Below, in pieces: positions 1 through 5,622 of a stretch of DNA of 5,650 nucleotides. Every line of letters begins with the position of its first letter. The first letter of the stretch is position 1. This DNA comes from Deltaproteobacteria bacterium. GTDB taxonomy: Bacteria > Desulfobacterota > DAOWOC01. The notes under the pieces are model-generated. The model searched no databases and had not been told where the DNA came from. It saw nothing but the letters and a program-made list of their open reading frames with translations. Location: the NCBI GenBank assembly GCA_030642225.1, contig DAOWOC010000087.1:1-5650 (forward strand), given 5' to 3'. The position numbers were made by a program, and so were the translations under genes.

Positions 1-85
1 GGTTTTAGTTTTCCAGTTATATTTTTAAGCCTCGAAACTCTCTTTTGATAAGACAAAATCAATGGGGGATATCTTTAATTTTTTA

Positions 86-1324
86 TCACATCCTGAGTTT
101 TTCAAACTCTTTCCAAAAATCAGGAAATGATTTATTAACACAAAGAAGATTGTCCACCTTAATATCTTTGACAACAAGTCCTGCAAGAGAAAAGGCCATT
201 GCAAGGCGGTGATCATTCAATGTCTTTATGGTTGCAGGTTGTGGACTGCCTCCATCTATCTCAATAAAATTTTCACCAACATTAACCTTTATCTTCATCG
301 CATTTAGATTTTCCGATATACCAAAAATTCTGTCGGATTCCTTATGGCGCAGGTGGGCAATACTGGAAAATCGACTTTTCCCTTTTGCAAAAGCTGCGAG
401 CAATGCAAGTGTCGGGACCTGATCCGGTATATGGTTTACATCCATTTCAACTGCTGTAAGTTCTTTTCCATGCACTATAATAGAACCATCAGCCTGATAA
501 ATTACCTCTGCGCCCATTTCTTCCAGGATATTTAAAATACCCATATCGGTCTGAAGGCTCGTTGACGGTATAAAAGGCACGCAAACAGATCTCCCTGTAA
601 GGGCAGCTCCTGCCCAAAAATAGGAGGCGCTTGACGCATCTCCTTCTATATCATAATCAGTTGCTGTATAACCACCGCCAAAGACCTTGAAATGATCTTC
701 TGCTATCTTTTCTACCTGAACCCCAAAATGTTTCATGGCATCAATAGTCATATAAACATAAGGCAAAGAGGATATTCCAGATTCTATCTTTATGTCTAAT
801 CCGTCTTTAAATACGCCGCCCATTATTAAAAGCCCGGATAAAAACTGGCTGCTTAAAGAGGCATCAATATGGACTTCATGACCTGATGCAGGCCCCATAA
901 TTGAAAACGGAGCACACCCGTTATTTTCAATACTTTTTATAGTTACCTTAAGTTCACCAAGGGCATCTAATAAAGGGACCATGGGTCTTTTATTCAAACG
1001 GCCTTTTCCGGTAAACAGGTATTCATGATTTCCCAATGCAGCGATACACGATAAAAGCCTGAGACTTGTCCCTGATTCCTCCATGGAAATACAGGGGTTA
1101 CATGCCTTGACAATACCTCCCGTGCCTTTTATTTTTAACTGATTAGGGGATATTGTATCAATACCTGCCCCCATACACTTTAAGGCATTCATGGTTACTG
1201 CAATATCATCACTTTTAAGACAATTTGTCAGCATGGAATCCCCACTCGCCATACAGGCAAGAATAAGGGCGCGGTGGGTCATGCTGTTTGAGCCAGGGAC
1301 CCCTATATACAGAGGTCTATCCAT
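86..1324 (-). CDS. aroA: 3-phosphoshikimate 1-carboxyvinyltransferase (EPSP synthase) with Lys-to-Asn change at the PEP site
   Basis: This cytosolic enzyme joins shikimate-3-phosphate and phosphoenolpyruvate to make EPSP, the sixth shikimate step. At 412 residues it is slightly shorter than the usual 425-430, mostly because only eight residues precede VPGS. Family motifs visible are ESGTSLR (83-89, Gly85/Thr86/Arg89), KRPM (112-115), SLSSQ (156-160), SSLPY (185-189), EGDASSASYF (227-236), IPD (Asp301), LRHKESDR (325-332, Lys328/Glu329/Arg332), DHRLAM (371-376, Arg373) and VNKSFPDF (396-403, Lys398). The odd feature is the N-terminal motif, VPGSNSMTHR instead of VPGSKS..(N/H)R. Asn13 (codon AAC, 1286-1288) sits where E. 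coli Lys22 contacts PEP. The ATG at 1324 is the first possible start because an in-frame TGA lies directly before it. The gene begins 26 bp after pheA and ends in tandem TGA-TAA stops. The family call is secure; catalytic competence is not. Confidence 0.96.
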   Translation of the reverse strand: MDRPLYIGVPGSNSMTHRALILACMASGDSMLTNCLKSDDIAVTMNALKCMGAGIDTISPNQLKIKGTGGIVKACNPCISMEESGTSLRLLSCIAALGNHEYLFTGKGRLNKRPMVPLLDALGELKVTIKSIENNGCAPFSIMGPASGHEVHIDASLSSQFLSGLLIMGGVFKDGLDIKIESGISSLPYVYMTIDAMKHFGVQVEKIAEDHFKVFGGGYTATDYDIEGDASSASYFWAGAALTGRSVCVPFIPSTSLQTDMGILNILEEMGAEVIYQADGSIIVHGKELTAVEMDVNHIPDQVPTLALLAAFAKGKSRFSSIAHLRHKESDRIFGISENLNAMKIKVNVGENFIEIDGGSPQPATIKTLNDHRLAMAFSLAGLVVKDIKVDNLLCVNKSFPDFWKEFEKLRM

Positions 1325-1325
1325 T

Positions 1326-1340
1326 CATTTATTACCCTTT
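1326..1340 (-). promoter_or_regulatory. aroA ribosome binding site with a decoy ATG
   Basis: On the minus strand an AAAGGG Shine-Dalgarno (1340-1335) lies 6 nt before an ATG at 1328-1326 and 10 nt before the aroA ATG at 1324-1322. The nearer ATG reads only ATG AAT GGA TAG, a three-codon frame that overlaps the aroA start. The protein similarity and the in-frame TGA before 1324 fix the real start at 1324. The closer ATG could lower aroA initiation or allow re-initiation; that is inference. Confidence 0.5.
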
Positions 1341-1350
1341 TTATAAAATT

Positions 1351-2448
1351 TCAATTATTTTTCAATTGTTTACCGCAAATTGGATATGAGCCAAGCCACT
1401 TAAACCAATTAACTTTTTTTTCAAGGCGAGCAACTGCATCCGATATCCTGGGATTATCTATATGGCCTTCAAAATCAATAAAAAAGCCATATTCCCAATG
1501 CCTGTCTTTTAATGGCCGCGAATGGATGGATGTCATATTTATATTTTGAGGGTCAAGACATCCAATAGCCTTGTATAAAGATCCGGGGACATGCTGTGAT
1601 GTAAAGACTATTGAAGTCCTGTCCCTGCCAGTAGAAGGAATATTCATAGAGCCGATAATAAGAAACCTTGTTATGTTTCGTGAATTATCTTCAATAGCCT
1701 TTGCCAGAATATCCAATCCATAATGATTTGCAGCCTCCTCACTTGCTATTGCCGCGGCATCTGTTTGACTTGAAGAAATTCTCGCAGCTTCTGCTGTACT
1801 TGAAGCAAGAAGCAATTGAGCATTTGGCATATGCTTATTTAACCAGCCTCTGCATTGAGCCGCAGCTTGCATATGTGAATAAACTATCCTGATATCTGAT
1901 AATTTCTTGCTGAGTGATGCAAGACAGTGCGAAATTTTTAATTGTTCTTCGCCTATAATCAGGATATTTTTAAACATAATCAGACAATCAAGCGTAATTG
2001 ACACATGGCCGTCAGTTGAATTTTCTATAGGCACTACACCAAATTCCGCAATGCCACGGTCAACAGCATCAAACACCTCCTCAATGGTATGTACCGGCAA
2101 AAAACTCTGGGAATTGCCGAAATGTTCCTTTGATGCAAGATGTGTAAAAGATGCCTCAGGCCCGAAATAGGCAATCCTTAAAGGCTGTTCCAGAGCGCGA
2201 GCGCTGGAAATAATCTCACCAAATATATGGCGTATATCAATTTCTCTTAATGGCCCTTTGTTTTTATCTATAAGTTCCTTAAGTTTTTTTTCCTCAATAT
2301 CAGGGGCATAAACAGGCTTGTTAAGCTGTTTTTTAATACTTCCTATTTCAAGCGCAAGGTTTGATCTTGCACTTAATAATTCGAGGATATTGCCATCAAG
2401 CTCTCTGATTTTTTTTCTCAATGGGTCAAGACTGTTGTTTTCTTCCAT
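1351..2448 (-). CDS. pheA: Bifunctional chorismate mutase / prephenate dehydratase (P-protein)
   Basis: This cytosolic enzyme converts chorismate to prephenate and then to phenylpyruvate, the committed route to phenylalanine. At 365 residues it has the normal three-domain layout. The AroQ-type chorismate mutase domain (about 1-88) has Arg11, Arg28, Lys39 and Glu52 at the E. coli active-site positions, but Ile51 replaces the usual Arg (PDIEE instead of P.RE). The prephenate dehydratase domain (about 90-266) has GPEASFTH (96-103), PIENSTDG (140-147) and the catalytic NITRF (258-262). The C-terminal ACT domain (about 277-355) has PGSLY at the GALV position, IHSRP (308-312) at the ESRP position, and WEYGFFIDFEGH (318-329). 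ACT domains of this type bind phenylalanine for feedback inhibition; His309 in place of Glu may alter that. The ATG at 2448 follows a strong GAGGAG (2460-2455) at 6 nt spacing. The gap after aroB is 27 bp. Confidence 0.96.
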   Translation of the reverse strand: MEENNSLDPLRKKIRELDGNILELLSARSNLALEIGSIKKQLNKPVYAPDIEEKKLKELIDKNKGPLREIDIRHIFGEIISSARALEQPLRIAYFGPEASFTHLASKEHFGNSQSFLPVHTIEEVFDAVDRGIAEFGVVPIENSTDGHVSITLDCLIMFKNILIIGEEQLKISHCLASLSKKLSDIRIVYSHMQAAAQCRGWLNKHMPNAQLLLASSTAEAARISSSQTDAAAIASEEAANHYGLDILAKAIEDNSRNITRFLIIGSMNIPSTGRDRTSIVFTSQHVPGSLYKAIGCLDPQNINMTSIHSRPLKDRHWEYGFFIDFEGHIDNPRISDAVARLEKKVNWFKWLGSYPICGKQLKNN

Positions 2449-2475
2449 TATCAGCTCCTCAAGGACAAATATATT

Positions 2476-3567
2476 CTATGATAAAGCTTCAATTGCCTTG
2501 ATAATAAGATTTTCATCAACATCCTTTATAACACAGGATTTACCTCTCCCATTAAGAAGAACCATTATATGCTGATCTGCAAGCCTTTTTTTATCATGTT
2601 TCATGGCCTTAATAATATTATCCGAAGAAAAACCTTTTGGTATACTGTTCGGGAGGCCAAGGCGTTTTAACAGGTCATTACAATTTGCCTCTTCTTTTTC
2701 TGATATCATATTCAACATGACTGAGATTCTTGCAGCAACACACATACCAATGGACACGCAATCACCATGGCCGAATTTATAACCGCTTGAGGCCTCAAGG
2801 CCATGTCCGACAGTATGGCCGAGGTTCAAAAGATGCCTCATCCCCCTGTCATGCTCATCACCTGAGACCACCTTTGCCTTATTGTCACAACATGAACTTA
2901 TAAGATGCATTAAAATATCTGGTTCCAGATTTTTTATATTTTCAACATTATCAATAAAAAAATCAAACAATGACGCATCAAGACCAATGGCATATTTTGC
3001 CGCTTCTGCAAGCCCCTGCTGAAATTGATCAACAGGCAGTGTCTCTAAAAAAAGAGTATCAATAATAACAGTAGACGGCTGATAAAATGCACCAATAAGA
3101 TTTTTCCCCTGTGGCAGATCTACTCCGGTTTTACCGCCTACACTGCTGTCTACCATTGCAAGAAGTGTTGTGGGTATCTGGATGAATGGAACCGACCTCA
3201 TATAAACAGAGGATAAGAACCCGGCAATATCACCAACGACCCCGCCGCCCAGTGCAAGCACAAGGGTCTGTCTTGTGAGCCCGGCCTCTACCATTTGGCT
3301 TGCCAGGGTTTCTATGGTTGATATTTTTTTCGAGGCTTCTCCGGCATTAAAGCTTAACCACAGCACATTATTATCAATTGTGGATAAAACAGCGATCAGA
3401 TTGTCATAAAAAATACGTTTTACTGTATTGTCTGTTATAACAACAAGCCTGTAATCTTTAAAATTTGATGAGATAAAATCAGGAAGTGAAAGAAGGGCAT
3501 CTTCACCAATGATAATATCATAACCCCTGTCATGGGGGAGAGATAGCGATATCGTTTTTAAATCCAT
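2476..3567 (-). CDS. aroB: 3-dehydroquinate synthase
   Basis: This is the second shikimate enzyme, an NAD- and metal-dependent cytosolic cyclase that turns DAHP into 3-dehydroquinate with phosphate release. The length of 363 residues is normal for a monofunctional bacterial AroB. The N-terminal Rossmann-type half holds GGGVVGD (107-113), the NAD-binding signature, followed by YMRSVPFIQIPTTLLA (122-137) and the DSSVGGKTGV and GKNLIGAFYQP motifs (140-164). The metal-binding C-terminal half shows GLAEAAKY (Glu188), NLGHTVGH (His251) and GHGD (His267); the 16-residue His-His spacing matches known enzymes. HDKKR (about 319-323) is the late DKK motif. The start at 3567 is supported by AAGGTG (3581-3576) 8 nt upstream. 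The gene is preceded by a MITE-like insertion that separates it from aroF without touching its ribosome binding site, and it is followed after 27 bp by pheA. No key residue appears to be missing. Confidence 0.97.
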   Translation of the reverse strand: MDLKTISLSLPHDRGYDIIIGEDALLSLPDFISSNFKDYRLVVITDNTVKRIFYDNLIAVLSTIDNNVLWLSFNAGEASKKISTIETLASQMVEAGLTRQTLVLALGGGVVGDIAGFLSSVYMRSVPFIQIPTTLLAMVDSSVGGKTGVDLPQGKNLIGAFYQPSTVIIDTLFLETLPVDQFQQGLAEAAKYAIGLDASLFDFFIDNVENIKNLEPDILMHLISSCCDNKAKVVSGDEHDRGMRHLLNLGHTVGHGLEASSGYKFGHGDCVSIGMCVAARISVMLNMISEKEEANCNDLLKRLGLPNSIPKGFSSDNIIKAMKHDKKRLADQHIMVLLNGRGKSCVIKDVDENLIIKAIEALS

Positions 3568-3604
3568 TAGATGTTCACCTTTTAAATTTTTATATTTATC
3601 TGTA

Positions 3605-3639
3605 ACCGTTCACGGTTGTCGGTTCACAGTTCACAGTTG
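3605..3639 (+). repeat. Tandem 7-bp repeat array, left arm
   Basis: Five consecutive degenerate heptads fit the consensus ACNGTTS (first base T in the third unit), at 3605-3611, 3612-3618, 3619-3625, 3626-3632 and 3633-3639. The GTT core is invariant in all five. The array forms the left terminus of the insertion between aroF and aroB and is in opposite orientation to the right arm. Confidence 0.7.
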
Positions 3640-3749
3640 AATCGAAATACATACTTAATATAGACTATAACAGCACGATAATCGACTTTATAAATCAATT
3701 ACTCACAATCAAATAGACGTACTGCTTCGTTGATTTTGCCTTTTTTAGA

Positions 3750-3777
3750 AAACCGTCAACTGTAAACCGTAAACAGT
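3750..3777 (-). repeat. Tandem 7-bp repeat array, right arm (inverted)
   Basis: Read on the minus strand, four consecutive heptads fit ACNGTTK (ACTGTTT, ACGGTTT, ACAGTTG, ACGGTTT) at 3777-3771, 3770-3764, 3763-3757 and 3756-3750. It is the same repeat family as the left arm, inverted, and can pair with it. RNA read through from aroF could therefore fold the two arms into a long imperfect hairpin closed around a 110-nt AT-rich loop. Confidence 0.7.
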
Positions 3778-3787
3778 TACATTTATC

Positions 3788-4801
3788 TTAAAGTGTTCTA
3801 TTAATTGCATTTGCAATAAGGCTTATTTCTTTTAAAAGCCCTGTCATCATCTCAGGCCTTAATGACTGGGGCCCATCGCACAGTGCATTTTCAGGATGCG
3901 GATGTACCTCTATCATCAAGCCGTCCGCACCTGCTGCAACAGCTGCCCTTGAAATTGGATTTATAATATCTATCCTGCCTGCTGCATGACTTGGGTCTAC
4001 TATAACCGGTAAATGAGTAAAAAGTTTTAATAAAGGCACGGATGTAATATCAAGAGAATTTCTTGACTCGGTTTCAAATGTCCTTATGCCGCGTTCACAG
4101 AGGATTATTTTTTCATTTCCCTGGGCCATTATATACTCTGCAGACATTAAAAATTCCTTTATAGTGGCAGACATACCCCTTTTTAAAAGGATAGGTTTAT
4201 TCATGCGGCCTGCCTCTTCAAGAAGTCTGAAATTTTGCATGTTTCTCGTTCCAATCTGGATAATGTCTGCATATTCCGCAACTACCCCTGCATCCCTTGG
4301 ATCAAGAACCTCGGTAACAACCCTCATGCCGTACTTATCGCCAGCCTCCCGCAGATATTCCAATCCTTTAACACCAAGCCCCTGGAAACTGTAAGGCGAT
4401 GTCCTTGGTTTAAATGCCCCGCCCCTTAAAATTTTAATCCCTATTGAACTAAGTGCGTGTGCAGCCTCCATGAGCATCTCTTTATTTTCAATAGCACATG
4501 GTCCTGCAATAACAGCTATTTTATTACCACCGATAACAACGCCATTTATATCTATCTCAGTATTATACTTTTTGATTTCCCTGCCTACCAGTTTATAGGG
4601 TTTTATTATGGGCACAACCTTTTCAACACCCGCAAGGTGATCAAAGGAAATATCGCCAAGGGAACGCCTGTCGCCGATAACACCTATTATAGACTGCTCT
4701 TCCCCTTTAGAAATATGAGGTTTAAGCCCGTATTTTTCAATAGCCTTTACTATTTCATTAATATCTTCCTGTGAGGCATTAGCCTTCATTATAATAACCA
4801 T
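3788..4801 (-). CDS. aroF: 3-deoxy-7-phosphoheptulonate (DAHP) synthase, type I-beta with N-terminal regulatory domain
   Basis: This enzyme condenses PEP with erythrose-4-phosphate to DAHP, the entry and main control step of aromatic biosynthesis, in the cytosol. At 337 residues it is almost colinear with the Thermotoga maritima enzyme as I recall it. An N-terminal ferredoxin-like domain (about 1-70, MVIIMK to KPYKLV) precedes a TIM barrel (about 80-337). Metal ligands fall at the expected positions: Cys102 in AGPCAIE, His272 in DPSHAAGR, Glu298 in IEVHPHPE and Asp309 in CDGPQSL. Substrate-binding motifs include RGGAFKPRTSPYSFQG (126-141), KRG (207-209) and CERGIRTFE (235-243). In characterised relatives the N-terminal domain mediates feedback inhibition by tyrosine or phenylalanine. 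The start at 4801 is chosen because MVIIMK aligns with the family N-terminus and GGAGGG lies 8 nt upstream. It is the first gene of the operon; a MITE-like insertion directly follows its TAA stop. Confidence 0.97.
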   Translation of the reverse strand: MVIIMKANASQEDINEIVKAIEKYGLKPHISKGEEQSIIGVIGDRRSLGDISFDHLAGVEKVVPIIKPYKLVGREIKKYNTEIDINGVVIGGNKIAVIAGPCAIENKEMLMEAAHALSSIGIKILRGGAFKPRTSPYSFQGLGVKGLEYLREAGDKYGMRVVTEVLDPRDAGVVAEYADIIQIGTRNMQNFRLLEEAGRMNKPILLKRGMSATIKEFLMSAEYIMAQGNEKIILCERGIRTFETESRNSLDITSVPLLKLFTHLPVIVDPSHAAGRIDIINPISRAAVAAGADGLMIEVHPHPENALCDGPQSLRPEMMTGLLKEISLIANAINRTL

Positions 4802-4807
4802 AAAATT

Positions 4808-4815
4808 ATCCCTCC
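4808..4815 (-). promoter_or_regulatory. aroF Shine-Dalgarno that can pair with an upstream AUCCC
   Basis: GGAGGG (4815-4810) is the strongest ribosome binding site in the window, 8 nt before the aroF ATG. Its GGGAU portion (4812-4808) is complementary to AUCCC at 4869-4865, which lies inside the putative leader peptide just after its two adjacent Phe codons. The ribosome binding site is clear. A regulatory role for the 5-bp pairing is speculative, because such a short match is likely by chance. Confidence 0.6.
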
Positions 4816-4850
4816 ATGTTATGCACTGATATCTTCGGCTATCAATTTAT

Positions 4851-4910
4851 TTATCTGATTAACCGGGATTGAAAAAAAACTTTGTAAAAAATTATTTTTA
4901 TCCAATACAT
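4851..4910 (-). CDS. Possible aromatic-rich leader peptide of the aroF operon
   Basis: A 19-residue frame, MYWIKIIFYKVFFQSRLIR, starts at an ATG preceded by AGGG (4920-4917) at 6 nt spacing and ends 49 nt before aroF. Six of its 19 residues are aromatic (2 Tyr, 1 Trp, 3 Phe), resembling the leader peptides that control aromatic operons by ribosome stalling. It lies just downstream of the best promoter candidate, so it would be the first frame on the transcript. Against it, AT-rich DNA yields Phe, Tyr, Lys and Ile codons by chance, and I see no GC-rich terminator hairpin after it. Without comparison to relatives this stays a hypothesis. Confidence 0.3.
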   Translation of the reverse strand: MYWIKIIFYKVFFQSRLIR

Positions 4911-4928
4911 GCCATACCCTGAACAACG

Positions 4929-4965
4929 AGTAAAAGTTTTTTAGCATAACATGTCAATATGTCAA
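4929..4965 (-). promoter_or_regulatory. Candidate aroF operon promoter with a duplicated TTGACA box
   Basis: On the minus strand a perfect TTGACA (4957-4952) is followed after 17 nt by TTTACT (4934-4929), which matches TATAAT at 4 of 6 positions. Transcription would begin near 4922. A second perfect TTGACA (4965-4960) lies 8 bp further upstream because the octamer ATTGACAT is tandemly repeated (4966-4951). The position in the only sizeable gap before the operon supports a promoter. The duplicated octamer could instead be an operator; no regulator is identifiable here. Confidence 0.45.
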
Positions 4966-5007
4966 TATTTTTTCTTATAGCATGATTGATATTCCAGACA
5001 AAAAGGA

Positions 5008-5622
5008 TCATTGCATATTTTTATAACAAAAAATAAGGCGCTGAAAAAAGGTATATGTTGCAAGAAAAAATATAATGATTATTGCCGTGGCAATCCCGTA
5101 AAGACCAAACAAACAGGCTATAATCATCATAACAAACCTTTCCGGTCTCTGCAAAAGTCCCATATTACAATGATATCCAAGACCATTGGCCATTGCACTG
5201 ACATAACTTCCCCCGAATGAAACGCCCGCGGTTATAAGGGTTATTAATGCAAGAGGAAACCATATGTATATTGCTCCAATCCTGTCACCATGTATTATAA
5301 ACAAAAAACATGCGCCGGTAAAAACAGCAAGGTCTGAAAACCTGTCTGTGATTGAATCAAGCAGCGCTCCAAAGAGTGTGTCATTACCGGTATAATGAGC
5401 GAGCTGGCCATCGATCAAATCACATAGTCCACCAACCAGCCAGAAGATCATGGCCAGATAAAACCCTTCAAAGACAAGGAACAAAGAACCGATAATGGTT
5501 AGAAATAATCCTGTAATGGTAATATAATTTGATGATACATTTAAAAGCACAAGCAATCTGGTGACAGGGAATATTAATTTGTAGATTCTATCTTTTACCA
5601 AGGAAAGAAGAGATGTGTGCAT
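5008..5622 (-). CDS. CDP-alcohol phosphatidyltransferase family integral membrane protein with altered motifs
   Basis: Members of this family swap CMP on a CDP-linked lipid for an alcohol head group, making phospholipids in the inner membrane. The 204 residues contain the signature as DLIDGQLAH...G...D...D (68-93), with Asp68, Asp71, Gly72, Gly85, Asp89 and Asp93 all present and correctly spaced. The usual Arg after Ala is His76. A later YVSAMANGLG (140-149) stands where relatives often have Y.RARAE.LG, while GLLQRPERFV (155-164) is intact. Hydrophobic segments are near 33-51, 54-70, 97-111, 115-136, 163-175 and 177-193, consistent with about six membrane helices. It resembles the phosphatidylinositol-phosphate/archaetidyl-type branch more than E. 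coli PgsA, so no symbol is given. The start is uncertain: the ATG at 5622 lacks a Shine-Dalgarno, and the frame has no stop from there to the window edge, so the gene could begin outside the window. The 206-bp gap and the promoter-like element before aroF suggest a separate transcription unit. Confidence 0.85.
   Translation of the reverse strand: MHTSLLSLVKDRIYKLIFPVTRLLVLLNVSSNYITITGLFLTIIGSLFLVFEGFYLAMIFWLVGGLCDLIDGQLAHYTGNDTLFGALLDSITDRFSDLAVFTGACFLFIIHGDRIGAIYIWFPLALITLITAGVSFGGSYVSAMANGLGYHCNMGLLQRPERFVMMIIACLFGLYGIATAIIIIFFLATYTFFQRLIFCYKNMQ

Larger units (their letters stand above)
3595..3787. mobile_element. MITE-like non-coding insertion with inverted heptad-repeat ends and a target duplication
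   Basis: The element itself spans 3601-3781 (about 181 bp). Its left end reads TGTAACCGTTCACGGTT, and the reverse complement of its right end reads TGTAACTGTTTACGGTT; 15 of 17 positions match. Immediately outside lie identical TTTATC copies (3595-3600 and 3782-3787), which extend to ATTTATC if the shared outer A is counted. This is what a 6-7 bp target-site duplication looks like. The 110-bp centre (3640-3749) is AT-rich with no meaningful open frame. The right-hand copy abuts the aroF stop codon and the left-hand copy lies 27 bp before aroB. Removing the element and one repeat leaves a 33-bp gap, close to the 26-27 bp gaps elsewhere in the operon. I do not recognise the family or its transposase. 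It could instead be an intergenic palindromic repeat whose flanking repeat is chance, but the exact abutment argues for insertion. Confidence 0.6.

Noticed and set aside
1..62. Minus-strand frame open from a TTG at 62 to the window edge, possibly the start of the next operon gene
   Set aside because: The TTG has no Shine-Dalgarno, the roughly 20 visible residues match nothing I recognise, and 62 bases is too little to call a gene. The downstream gene probably starts outside the window.
228..535. Plus-strand open frames across aroA, and similar ones across pheA, aroF and the phosphatidyltransferase
   Set aside because: They are antisense shadows of strongly supported minus-strand genes, with no family motifs or ribosome binding sites of their own.
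3601..3781. Heptad arrays considered as a CRISPR array or a rho-independent terminator
   Set aside because: Units are 7 bp with no spacers, so it is not CRISPR. The two arms are separated by a 110-nt loop with no following U-run, so it is not an intrinsic terminator.
4871..4900. A-U only inverted repeat followed by a run of eight T on the minus strand, considered as a transcription attenuator
   Set aside because: The stem would be about six A-U pairs with no G-C pairs and would not be stable. It also lies inside the putative leader frame, not after it.
4819..4947. A 42-codon minus-strand frame starting ATG CTA and ending 17 nt before aroF, also rich in Phe
   Set aside because: It has no Shine-Dalgarno, and its ATG lies upstream of the predicted transcription start, within the promoter spacer. 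The overlapping 19-codon frame has the better ribosome binding site, so that one was kept as the leader candidate.
4948..5007. Terminator sought for the phosphatidyltransferase gene
   Set aside because: No convincing GC-rich hairpin with a U-run follows the stop at 5008. The short T-run after the stop has no stem before it.
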